NCBI GenBank assembly: GCA_025351355.1
Contig: JANXWC010000051.1
Span: 1-46,536, forward strand
Reading direction: 5' to 3'
Length of the DNA stretch: 46,536 nt
Origin: Hyphomicrobiaceae bacterium
GTDB taxonomy: Bacteria; Pseudomonadota; Alphaproteobacteria; Rhizobiales; Hyphomicrobiaceae
The notes under the pieces are model-generated. The model was given only the letters and a program-made list of their open reading frames with translations, searched no databases and was not told the origin of the DNA. The stretch's first letter is position 1; the number at the start of each line of letters is the position of its first letter. Of the stretch, positions 13,672 to 21,279 are shown one piece after another. A program made the translations under genes and the position numbers.

Positions 13672-15024
13672 ATGCCGACACTGCTGATCCGGAATGCAGC
13701 TGTTCTCGTCACCATGGACGACGCAAGGCGTGAAATTCGCGGCGGCGCCATTTTCGCCCGTGATGGTGTCATCGTGCAGGTTGGCGCGACCGCCGATCTC
13801 CCAGCCATGGCCGATGATATCATCGACGCCCACGATCACGTTGTGCTGCCGGGCTTGATCAACACGCACCACCATCTCGTGCAATCGATGACGCGGGCGG
13901 TGCCGGCAGCCCAGGATGCGCCGCTGTTCGGGTGGCTGCAGACGCTCTATCCGATCTGGACGCGATTGACACCGGCGCATGTCCATGCCGCCGTCACCGT
14001 CGGGCTTGCCGAGATGATGCTGACGGGATGCACCACGTCGTCGGATCATCTCTACTTGTTCCCCAACGGCAGTCGCCTCGACGACGAGATCCAGGCCGCT
14101 ACCGAGATCGGCATTCGCTTTACCGCCACCCGCGGTTCCATGAGTATCGGTGTGTCGAAAGGCGGCTTGCCCCCGGACGTGCTTACCGAAGCCGAACCGT
14201 CGATACTCAAAGATTGCGAACGTGTAATAGACCGCTTCCACGACCCGCGGCGGCACGCCATGCTGCATGTGGCGCTGGCGCCCTGCTCGCCCTTCTCGGT
14301 CAGCCGCGAATTGATGCGCGACACCGCGATCATGGCGCGGCAGAAGGGTGTGCGGCTGCACACCCATCTCGCCGAAAATGTCGAGGATATCGATTACAGT
14401 CTGGCACACTTCGGCGTGCGTCCGGGCGATTATGCCGAGCAACTCGGCTGGGTTGGCGATGACGTGTGGCACGCCCATTGCGTGCAGTTGGATGCATCCG
14501 AGATCGCACTGTTCGGACGCACTGGCACGGGGATAGCGCACTGCCCGTGCTCGAACATGCGGCTGGGCAGCGGGATCGCGCCGATCGGTGCCTTGCTCAA
14601 GGCTGGCGTTCCCGTGGGTTTGGGCGTTGACGGTTCGGCATCCAACGACAGCGGCCATCTGCTCAACGAGGCACGGCAGGCGATGCTATTGCAGCGGGTG
14701 AAGCATGGCGCCGGCGCCATGAGCGCGCGACAAGCCCTCGAGTTGGCGACCCGCGGCGGCGCGCGCGTGCTCGGCCGGGACGACATCGGTCATCTCGCGC
14801 CGGGCATGAGCGCCGATCTCGCGCTCTACGAACTCGGCACAATCGAAACCACTGGCGCCGATTGGGATCCGGTGGCCGCGTTGATATTCTGCGGCCCGCA
14901 GAAGGCAGCAACTGTCATCGTCAACGGCCGGCCCGTGGTACGCGACTACACCATGACGACGCTTGACCTGCCCCGCGCAATTGAGCGTCATCGAGCCCTA
15001 ACGCGCGTGTTGATCGACGGCTGA
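13672..15024 (+). CDS. Amidohydrolase, 8-oxoguanine deaminase-like
   Basis: 450-residue metal-dependent deaminase of the AtzB/TrzN/8-oxoguanine-deaminase branch of the amidohydrolases. Metal ligands visible: LINTHHHLVQ near 62-71 (H-x-H), HTHLAEN near 230-236, HAHCVQLD near 267-274, and GVDGSASNDSG near 319-329 with the catalytic Asp. The C-terminal APGMSADLALYE closes the small beta domain. 8-oxoguanine deaminase releases ammonia from oxidised guanine to give urate; hydroxytriazine deaminases look alike, so the substrate is inferred. Its 3' end overlaps the convergent yihY-type gene by 27 bases (14998-15024). Third gene of the maoC operon, with no obvious link in substrate. Confidence 0.85.
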   Translation: MPTLLIRNAAVLVTMDDARREIRGGAIFARDGVIVQVGATADLPAMADDIIDAHDHVVLPGLINTHHHLVQSMTRAVPAAQDAPLFGWLQTLYPIWTRLTPAHVHAAVTVGLAEMMLTGCTTSSDHLYLFPNGSRLDDEIQAATEIGIRFTATRGSMSIGVSKGGLPPDVLTEAEPSILKDCERVIDRFHDPRRHAMLHVALAPCSPFSVSRELMRDTAIMARQKGVRLHTHLAENVEDIDYSLAHFGVRPGDYAEQLGWVGDDVWHAHCVQLDASEIALFGRTGTGIAHCPCSNMRLGSGIAPIGALLKAGVPVGLGVDGSASNDSGHLLNEARQAMLLQRVKHGAGAMSARQALELATRGGARVLGRDDIGHLAPGMSADLALYELGTIETTGADWDPVAALIFCGPQKAATVIVNGRPVVRDYTMTTLDLPRAIERHRALTRVLIDG

Positions 15025-15870
15025 GCTGTCACCGCCCAGGCCCTCGAGGCGTCCGCCACGCACGTCGGCAACGGCACGGTTAACTTCGGCGCCCAGGATA
15101 ACGATAATGGCCGCCATTTGGAAAAAAACCAACGCGCTCATCACTTGCGTCAGCCCCGCATAAAACCTCGAGTAGTCGTTGACCCGCAGCCAGGAGGTGA
15201 ACACGTTGGCTTCGATGATCCACAACGCAATGCTCAGTGCGACGCCGGGCAACACATCCGTTATGCGGCGATTTCCAGCGGCCAGAAATAAATGATAGGC
15301 CAGCAGTTGCGCGCCGATGGCCGAGATGACGATGACGTATCGCACGACGAAGGCGACCACGCCGCCCTGCGAGATAAGCGATAGCCAGCTTGGCTTGAAC
15401 CGTTCGGCAAGCGCCGGCCCGACGATCACGCCCCAAGCCATCGCCAGGATGCCAAGCGCACTGAGCAGAACCAGAAAGCCGCTCTGTAGAATGCATTCAG
15501 GATAGCTTTTGGTTTCTTTCACCCGGTAGGCGGTATTGAGTGCTGCGCGCAGGCTTTCGATTGCGCTCGTGGCAAAAAATAGCGCCACCAGCGCGCCGAT
15601 CGTCAACAGCCCGAAGCGGCTACGTCCCATCACCGACAGCACCTCCGGTTCGATTGCCGAAGCGACCGGACCGGGCAAGACATGGAACAATTCCGCCACC
15701 GCCGCGCGCGCCAGCGCCTCGCCGCCGAAGTAGCCGGCAAAGGCGCCGAGAAATATGCAAAACGGGAACAAAGAGAGCACAAACGAAAACGCGACCGCAC
15801 CTGCCATGGAAAATCCGCTGTCGGCAAACAGCTCATAAAGGGCGTTCCGTACCGCGCGAACCTGATGCAT
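14998..15870 (-). CDS. YihY/BrkB-family inner-membrane protein
   Basis: 290-residue integral membrane protein of the YihY (formerly RNase BN/BrkB) family, function unsettled. Family marks: MAGAVAFSFVLSLFPFCIFL near 23-42, ATSAIESLRAALNTAYRV near 99-116, and NRAVADVRGGR at the C-terminus. About six hydrophobic segments are visible. I chose the ATG at 15870 (MHQVRAVRNAL) with GAAAGG upstream rather than the longer frame to 16026, whose first 52 residues look non-coding. The last 27 bases overlap the end of the deaminase gene on the other strand. It is divergent from the next gene, with 240 bases between. Confidence 0.88.
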   Translation of the reverse strand: MHQVRAVRNALYELFADSGFSMAGAVAFSFVLSLFPFCIFLGAFAGYFGGEALARAAVAELFHVLPGPVASAIEPEVLSVMGRSRFGLLTIGALVALFFATSAIESLRAALNTAYRVKETKSYPECILQSGFLVLLSALGILAMAWGVIVGPALAERFKPSWLSLISQGGVVAFVVRYVIVISAIGAQLLAYHLFLAAGNRRITDVLPGVALSIALWIIEANVFTSWLRVNDYSRFYAGLTQVMSALVFFQMAAIIVILGAEVNRAVADVRGGRLEGLGGDSSAVDQHAR

Positions 15871-16110
15871 CGTGCGCCTTTCAAGGCAGATTGTGGGCGC
15901 CGGCTTAATTCGGCTTCGGCTCGTCAACGCGCACGAAACGATGCGGGTTCTGAGGCAAGGTGCACACGGCACGACTCCTGCAATGCCGACGGCGTCGTCA
16001 TTGGTCAAGAGCCACATTGCATTCAACGGGGTAATTTCCTATCGTCCTGGTGCAGAGGGGTTGAAGTTGGACCGGCGCCGCGGCAGCGCCGTCCGGTTTG
16101 GAGTATCCCA

Positions 16111-17184
16111 GTGCTGCACCATCAGCAGAACGAGCCACTATCCAATCCCGATCCGATCTGCGGTGACGCAGCCAGTTCCAATGGCCGCAAATCTCCCCCG
16201 CTCGATGATCCTTCGGTCACGCTTTGGTTGGCGCAACAGCAGCTTGAACTGATCCTCGATCGCAACGAAGACTGGCGCGCGCTCCGACAATTGCAGGCAC
16301 GAGAGGAGGCCGGTGAGTGGTTCGACGTGATTGAAAGCGATGTGCTGCGTGCGCGATTGACGCGCTCGTTGGCAGCAGAACCGTCATTCATGGCTTGGCA
16401 ATTCATCGATGCGGCAAGGGGCTGTCTCGCCGCCGGAATGCCTGGCGAAGCCAATTTGCAGACCGAGATCCACGGCCTTACCTACTCCCCTGTAACCGAA
16501 ATTTTAGCGCCGCTCATTGCCGTGCCCAGCGACGGTCCGGCAACATCGTCGGCAGATCCGGCAGAAGCCGTACCGCTTGCCGAATTAGTCGTGGCAAATC
16601 CTTTTGTGCCGCAACTCGACCTAGCGCCGGTGAACGCGGCACTTGCCGCACGAATACCAACGCTGCAACGGCATGACAACAATGGCGTCAGTCAGCGCAT
16701 CTCAAACATAGCACCGTATCAAGCGGCACCCGAACCAAGCGACGAGCCAACACGTCCGACCCGGGTTATTACGACCCGCGCCGCCCTCGACATCGACCAA
16801 GCGGACGACGACGCGGCATCGACACAGTTCGGCCGCGAGGCCATCGGCATCGCCGAGGCCGAAGTCGTGATCATTTCCCGTAAACCTCAACCGTCGCTGA
16901 TCGAGGCGCGCTTGCCGCCGCTGCCACTGATTGATCATCACGTCGAACGCGGCGGTCGTTTGCCTCGGGTTGAACGGGCCTCGGCCGTCAAATGGGTCGA
17001 CGGCAGTGAAGATGCGACCGACTACCGGCCGATAGGCTCGGCCATGGACGAAGCGCAGGTAGCGATCATTGATACGGCCAGCAAGTCTCAGGCACAGTCC
17101 CGTGCCGACCGACGTGCGCTCGGCATTGCCCCCGACCGCGAGAGCCAGATGAAGCGCTTTCTCGGTGCGCTATCGGGCCAGTGA
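16111..17184 (+). CDS. Unrecognised protein, 357 residues
   Basis: No family recognised. The start at GTG 16111 is chosen because GGAG lies seven bases before it and everything further upstream is antisense to the yihY-type gene. Residues 1-110 look folded, with helix-like segments (PSVTLWLAQQQLELILDRNE; RARLTRSLAAEPSFMAWQFI; then AARGCLAAGMPGEA). Residues 120-330 are rich in Ala, Pro, Asp and Arg without clear hydrophobic segments and are probably disordered. The end DRRALGIAPDRESQMKRFLGAL is again helical. No signal peptide or membrane segment. Convergent with the ribosome hibernation factor, 14 bases apart. Real-gene status rests on the length of the open frame and the start site. Confidence 0.55.
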   Translation: MLHHQQNEPLSNPDPICGDAASSNGRKSPPLDDPSVTLWLAQQQLELILDRNEDWRALRQLQAREEAGEWFDVIESDVLRARLTRSLAAEPSFMAWQFIDAARGCLAAGMPGEANLQTEIHGLTYSPVTEILAPLIAVPSDGPATSSADPAEAVPLAELVVANPFVPQLDLAPVNAALAARIPTLQRHDNNGVSQRISNIAPYQAAPEPSDEPTRPTRVITTRAALDIDQADDDAASTQFGREAIGIAEAEVVIISRKPQPSLIEARLPPLPLIDHHVERGGRLPRVERASAVKWVDGSEDATDYRPIGSAMDEAQVAIIDTASKSQAQSRADRRALGIAPDRESQMKRFLGALSGQ

Positions 17185-17198
17185 ATGGCGTTATGTGG

Positions 17199-17585
17199 TC
17201 ATTCTTCGATGGTGGGCTCGACGTGCGGCCGGCGTCGGTTTTGTTCTGTGCGCCCCCGGCCTGCAATCTGGCTTGACGCCTCGTCGACTTGTCGCAGCGC
17301 CACATCGAACGCGTCGCGAATAGTCAGGCCCAGATCCTCGTTGGCATGTGCGCCCTCGCGCTCGTGGTTGATGATGATCGGCTTGCCGCCTTTGACCGAA
17401 ATCTCGATCTTGACCTGAAATACCTTCGCTTTGGCCGGATTGCGGTGTGGCGCCTCCAGAACCACGCGGCAGCCACTCATGCGCCCGAAATGGCGCTCCA
17501 ACTTGGCGAATTTTTCTCGCACACGTGTTTCCATCGCATCGCTCTTATCGAGGCCGTGAAAATGGATTTCGAGCGGAATCGTCAT
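17199..17585 (-). CDS. Short HPF/RaiA-family ribosome hibernation protein
   Basis: 128 residues covering the S30AE (HPF/YfiA) domain: PLEIHFHGLDKSDAMETRVR, then the KFAKLERHFGRMSGCRVVLE helix-strand, then KAKVFQVKIEISVKGGKPII near 53-72 and the LTIRDAFDVALRQVDEA helix near 88-104. Such proteins bind the 30S subunit and shut down or pair idle ribosomes. The alphaproteobacterial main copy is the long form beside rpoN and ptsN with a C-terminal dimerisation domain; this one lacks that domain and stands alone, so it is probably a paralogue. Several ATGs are close together; 17585 has AAGG nine bases upstream, whereas the first at 17594 would touch it. Followed by a basic tail (GRGRTEQNRRRPH). Confidence 0.85.
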   Translation of the reverse strand: MTIPLEIHFHGLDKSDAMETRVREKFAKLERHFGRMSGCRVVLEAPHRNPAKAKVFQVKIEISVKGGKPIIINHEREGAHANEDLGLTIRDAFDVALRQVDEASSQIAGRGRTEQNRRRPHVEPTIEE

Positions 17586-17708
17586 CAGCATCATCCTTCA
17601 TCGAACCGCGGCAGCGCGGCAACCCCGAATAGATCACGCTCGTCGCAGGATTGGAACGGGCAATCTTTTGCCTGGCATCGGAACTTTTAGCTGGTTCGGG
17701 TCTGAGCC

Positions 17709-17741
17709 ATAAAAAAACCGCCGATCCCAGCGGATCGGCGG
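17709..17741 (-). terminator. Rho-independent terminator of mscL
   Basis: On the minus strand CCGCCGATCC (17741-17732) pairs perfectly with GGATCGGCGG (17727-17718) around a 4-base loop and is followed by seven T residues (17717-17711). Forty bases after the mscL stop. Textbook form. Confidence 0.92.
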
Positions 17742-17781
17742 TGTCGAAAGAACGCGAAAGAATGCTGGCGATTTCGCGCTA

Positions 17782-18195
17782 TTAGCGCTTGGTCAAGGCA
17801 TCGCGAATTTCCCGCAGATAAACTTCCGATGCCGGCGGGGCTGGCGGCGGCTCGGCCGCTTTTTCCTTTTCCATTCTTTTCTTCATCTCGTTGATAGCTT
17901 TGACGAGCAGGAAAATCGCCGCCGCCGTGATCAGGAAGTTGATGATGGCATTGATAAAGAGGCCATAGCTGATGGAGACTTCCGGAACTTTAGCGGCCAC
18001 ATCGCCGGCTTTTAATACAAGTTTATAAGCCGAGAAATCGGCGCCGCCGACGGCGAGTCCGATTGGCGGCATAATGATCTTATCGACCAATGTGCTGACG
18101 ATGGGCCCGAACGCGGCGCCCATGATCACGCCGACCGCCAAGTCGACGACATTGCCCTTCATCGCAAACTCTTTGAATTCCTTCACGACACTCAT
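17782..18195 (-). CDS. mscL: Large-conductance mechanosensitive channel MscL
   Basis: Pressure-relief channel of the inner membrane, 137 residues, normal length. [20 protein letters not shown] near 5-24 is the N-terminal helix and start of TM1, followed by [20 protein letters not shown]. The periplasmic loop is about residues 46-70; TM2 is [20 protein letters not shown] near 75-94. The charged C-terminal helix bundle [31 protein letters not shown] follows. The start at 18195 has AGGAGGA upstream; the longer open frame to 18474 is not needed. Own transcript: a strong terminator follows and the upstream gene is 232 bases away. Confidence 0.96.
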   Translation of the reverse strand: MSVVKEFKEFAMKGNVVDLAVGVIMGAAFGPIVSTLVDKIIMPPIGLAVGGADFSAYKLVLKAGDVAAKVPEVSISYGLFINAIINFLITAAAIFLLVKAINEMKKRMEKEKAAEPPPAPPASEVYLREIRDALTKR

Positions 18196-18427
18196 GTGCT
18201 TTGTCCTCCTCACAGCGCTGCCGGGCAGCGCAATAACCCCCGTATCGCGAAGCTCGGTCGCGACCCATGACCGAATGAGTTTCATGCCGCAGCAACGCTC
18301 AGCGTTGTCGCCGCGAAAAACATCCCGTGCACGGGCTAACCTAGGTGCGTTGCGAGTCTGTGGCAACCACTGGAAGTATTGTCGCACTAGGATAAAGACA
18401 GTTAGTCTAGCCCCATGGGGGATTGAC

Positions 18428-19909
18428 CTACTGCGTGCGGACCTTGCGGTTGTTGATCCCGGCAGCGGTGCCATCTGCCACCCGATCCTGCAGCGACGAG
18501 AAATTCACGGCGTTGCCGGTAAATTGCTGCGTCCACAGCATTTCCGCCACCTTCAGGCTCGGCCTCAACCGCATCGGCGCCGTCGATCCCGTCTGGTCGA
18601 GCAGATCGAAAGTGCGCGCAAAATCCGGATGCGTCATGATCGCCAGTGCGGGATCGTCCGCCGACGCGGTAGTTGTCATTAGCGGAGCGATGGGAAACGG
18701 ACGGTATGAAAGCTCATCCGGATGATCTTCGTCGAACTCCGGCGCGCTGACGAACATCGGTTCGCGCGGCGCTGCTGCGGGTGGCGGCGGCAAGTCAGGA
18801 ATGGGAGCGAACGATGCCATCGTCGTCGGCAACGCCAGCGGCTTCGGACGCGATACCGGTTGCGGCGCCATCAGCAGCCGCGGCGGCTCGCTCGTCTGCG
18901 GCGTGAACGAAGCGCGTTGCAGCAGATCGTTGAGATGCGCCTGCTCGGTCGCTGTCGGCACTGCAAAACGCGACGGTCGGTCGACGATGCGCGGCGTCTC
19001 GACCAGTTGTGGCGGTTGGTAGGCAGCGACCTGCACGCCACTGCGAACTGGACCGGCAGCGGGCTGTGTCGCAGGCATGGTCGGCGTCGGCGACACTGCC
19101 GTCTCCAGGCCTGCCAACGCAATGGTCGGACGGCGGCCTGCGCGGCTATCGTAGAAGGCAGTGATCTGCCGGGCCAGATCCCGGTGTTCCACTTTGGCCA
19201 CGCGCACATCGTCCGGCGTGATGGGTCGTCCGTCCGCCGGCTGGTGCTGTGAATGTCCGTCGGGAAACAGCAGCGCCAGTTCGTGGCGCGGCAGGCGTGG
19301 CCAATGCCTGACACGATCGGTGTCGATATGCACGAACTCGATCGCCGAAGTGGGGTAATAGCCGACGCCGCCGCGCTCACGGATCAGTGCCGAATAGCGC
19401 AGCGCCTTCAACGGCACATCGGGGAAATGCACATCGGCCGCCTTGCCGAGAATGTGTCGACTTTCGCTGGCCTGACCTCCGACCGTGGCACGGAGAGCTT
19501 CGTTGGTGCCGCGCGAGCGATAGCCGGAAATGATATGGATCGGTTGCGTCGAGCCGAGCTCGGTATGGATTTCCCAGAGCAGATCGATCAGCGCCGGATC
19601 CATCTTGGTGGGTTCATTCTTGCGCCAGTCGCGGAACGTCCAATTGAATTTTTCCAACGCGCCCGCCACGAACTGGCCGTCCCGCTTGAAATCGATCGTC
19701 GTGGTCTCGTTGTTGTGAATATTGAAAAAGGTCAGCGTACGTGTTTCACCGGCGGCCCGCGTGCGTTCCCCGGCGCCGGCCAACACAGCAAGTGCCAGTA
19801 CAGCGGCACCGGTCAACGCGCGCGTGAGGCCTCGCGTCCGCGGTGGATAAGACGTAGAACTCAACGCGTTGTCCCCCGGGGTTGGCGGCCCGTCATCCGT
19901 TCGGCGCAT
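18428..19909 (-). CDS. DUF882 (YcbK-like, M15-type) secreted peptidase-like protein
   Basis: 493 residues. An N-terminal hydrophobic segment [20 protein letters not shown] near 35-54 looks like a twin-Arg-less signal or anchor. The DUF882/peptidase M15_2 domain spans about 60-240: [34 protein letters not shown] near 129-146, [13 protein letters not shown] near 155-167 (His and Asp zinc ligands), and [18 protein letters not shown] near 195-212 (second His). YcbK-type proteins resemble zinc D,D- or L,D-carboxypeptidases acting on peptidoglycan. The remaining 250 residues are Pro/Ala-rich and low in complexity, an unusual extension for this family, which is normally near 180-200 residues. It starts the downstream end of a same-strand envelope block with the GH114-like and L,D-transpeptidase genes. 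Confidence 0.85.
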   Translation of the reverse strand: MRRTDDGPPTPGDNALSSTSYPPRTRGLTRALTGAAVLALAVLAGAGERTRAAGETRTLTFFNIHNNETTTIDFKRDGQFVAGALEKFNWTFRDWRKNEPTKMDPALIDLLWEIHTELGSTQPIHIISGYRSRGTNEALRATVGGQASESRHILGKAADVHFPDVPLKALRYSALIRERGGVGYYPTSAIEFVHIDTDRVRHWPRLPRHELALLFPDGHSQHQPADGRPITPDDVRVAKVEHRDLARQITAFYDSRAGRRPTIALAGLETAVSPTPTMPATQPAAGPVRSGVQVAAYQPPQLVETPRIVDRPSRFAVPTATEQAHLNDLLQRASFTPQTSEPPRLLMAPQPVSRPKPLALPTTMASFAPIPDLPPPPAAAPREPMFVSAPEFDEDHPDELSYRPFPIAPLMTTTASADDPALAIMTHPDFARTFDLLDQTGSTAPMRLRPSLKVAEMLWTQQFTGNAVNFSSLQDRVADGTAAGINNRKVRTQ

Positions 19910-20048
19910 ATTGTGCGCCTCACAATTCCCAACGAATATTAACCACTTGAAGTTAACGGACTGTAACACTGGCCCTGCGCCCGCAAGTGGGCGCTGATGC
20001 GGCAAAGCGATGGCAGGATTTCGGAAAGTGGCCGAAGTCGGCGGCCTT

Positions 20049-21251
20049 TCAGTCGCGGAGGCACGTCGGCGCCCCTTCCGCCCAAGACGCGGCGGGTAGA
20101 GAAACGGCAGGTAGGGACGCGGTCGGTGGAGTTGTCGGCGACGGGGCCGACGCCTGTGCGCGCGCCATAGTCTCAGCCGGCGCCGCAGAACCCGTCGGCA
20201 GCGGACTCTGGTCGCCGGGCTGTAGCATGAGTTTATCGAGCAGGCGGGGCGCGAAATAGGGCACAAAGCCGAAGTGGAGCAGGCGATCACGGGCCGCGGT
20301 TATCTTGATCGGATCGCTCAGATACTCCACCGCAAAAACCGGCAGGCCGTCGGCTTGCGCCCGCTTCAAATCTGTCACGGCACTGTCCACCGCTGCCGCA
20401 TCATTCGCCGCTTCCGTAAACTGCAGGCCATGCAGCAGGTCCTCCTTGGCCACGCCATCGAGCAGGCGACGCACCGCCTTGTGCACCAGCAATTCCTCCG
20501 CATTCTGCATGACGATCAGGAACGCGGGGTCTCGTTTGCGAGCGACAGCACCGATTTCCGACAGAAACGCGATCATGTCGGCTTCGGCGCTCGGCCGCTC
20601 CTGGCTCCACTCGCCGTACACGTCGGTTCGATCGAGATAAATTCCATCGAAGCCTTGCGTTTGGATGTGCGAGAGGTAACCGCCGGCCGGATCAAGTATC
20701 AGTTTTTGCCAATCGGGGTGCCAGAAGCGGGCGGGGTAGTTGCCTGGCCAGTTCGGATTGACGGCACCGATCCAGGGCGGCGCGGTGGCACGGCTGCACC
20801 AACTGCCTTGCCAATAGAAGCGATATTGCTCCACCTCGCCGATCGACATGTAGGCGATGACGAGACGACGGCTGCCATCTGGCTTCCGCTTGAGCTTGGC
20901 GACCTCGGCGGGCTCGAACATGATCTTGCCGTCGTGGCGGGCGGCGTAGCCGTGGTCGACGACCAGCAGATCCGCCGCCGAGGCCACGAGCGGCGCGAGA
21001 TCGTGGATACGGAGTTGGTAAGCCCAAGCGCGGGAAGCTGAAAGACGTGCGCGGCGAGACTGGCTATCGGCCTCGGCTCCACGCTCCGTCTTCGGCCGTG
21101 AAGCGGCATGCGCCGGCTGTCCCGCAAGCGACGATAGTGCCAGGACCGCCAACGAAAGCAGTACCAACAGCCGCACGCCTGCGTTGCCAAACCGCGACCA
21201 TGAATCAGCGAAATATGGCATGCAGGGCAGCGGACTGTCGGGCCGATACAT
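20049..21251 (-). CDS. GH114-like endo-alpha-1,4-polygalactosaminidase family protein
   Basis: 400 residues. A hydrophobic export signal AGVRLLVLLSLAVLALSSLA near 24-43. The catalytic-like TIM-barrel marks of the GH114 (TM1410) family follow: WAYQLRIHDLAPLVASAADL near 76-95, VIAYMSIGEVEQYRFYW near 133-149 (family Y-x-S-x-G-E), FDGIYLDRTDVYGEW near 203-217 (conserved D), and VFAVEYLS near 299-306. Known members cut galactosamine-containing polysaccharide; others have no proven substrate. The tail of about 60 residues is Pro/Ala/Ser-rich. The start is uncertain: ATG 21251 is chosen, just after the stop of the upstream gene, but ATG 21221 is possible and neither has a good ribosome site. It lies 28 bases after the L,D-transpeptidase, so the two are one operon. 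Confidence 0.8.
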   Translation of the reverse strand: MYRPDSPLPCMPYFADSWSRFGNAGVRLLVLLSLAVLALSSLAGQPAHAASRPKTERGAEADSQSRRARLSASRAWAYQLRIHDLAPLVASAADLLVVDHGYAARHDGKIMFEPAEVAKLKRKPDGSRRLVIAYMSIGEVEQYRFYWQGSWCSRATAPPWIGAVNPNWPGNYPARFWHPDWQKLILDPAGGYLSHIQTQGFDGIYLDRTDVYGEWSQERPSAEADMIAFLSEIGAVARKRDPAFLIVMQNAEELLVHKAVRRLLDGVAKEDLLHGLQFTEAANDAAAVDSAVTDLKRAQADGLPVFAVEYLSDPIKITAARDRLLHFGFVPYFAPRLLDKLMLQPGDQSPLPTGSAAPAETMARAQASAPSPTTPPTASLPAVSLPAASWAEGAPTCLRD

Positions 21252-21279
21252 CGTTGCCACGTAGCCGCCACTGCTGACT

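Noticed and set aside
12781-14658. 625-residue open frame on the minus strand
   Set aside because: Opposite strand of the esterase and deaminase genes, His/Arg/Gln-rich as shadows of GC-rich genes usually are.
15682-16110. Upstream extension of the open frame ending at 17184
   Set aside because: It is antisense to the YihY-type gene for most of its length and basic/low-complexity; GTG 16111 has a ribosome site.
18412-18421. CCCCATGGGG palindrome as an operator or terminator
   Set aside because: Ten bases, no loop, no T run; too short to call.
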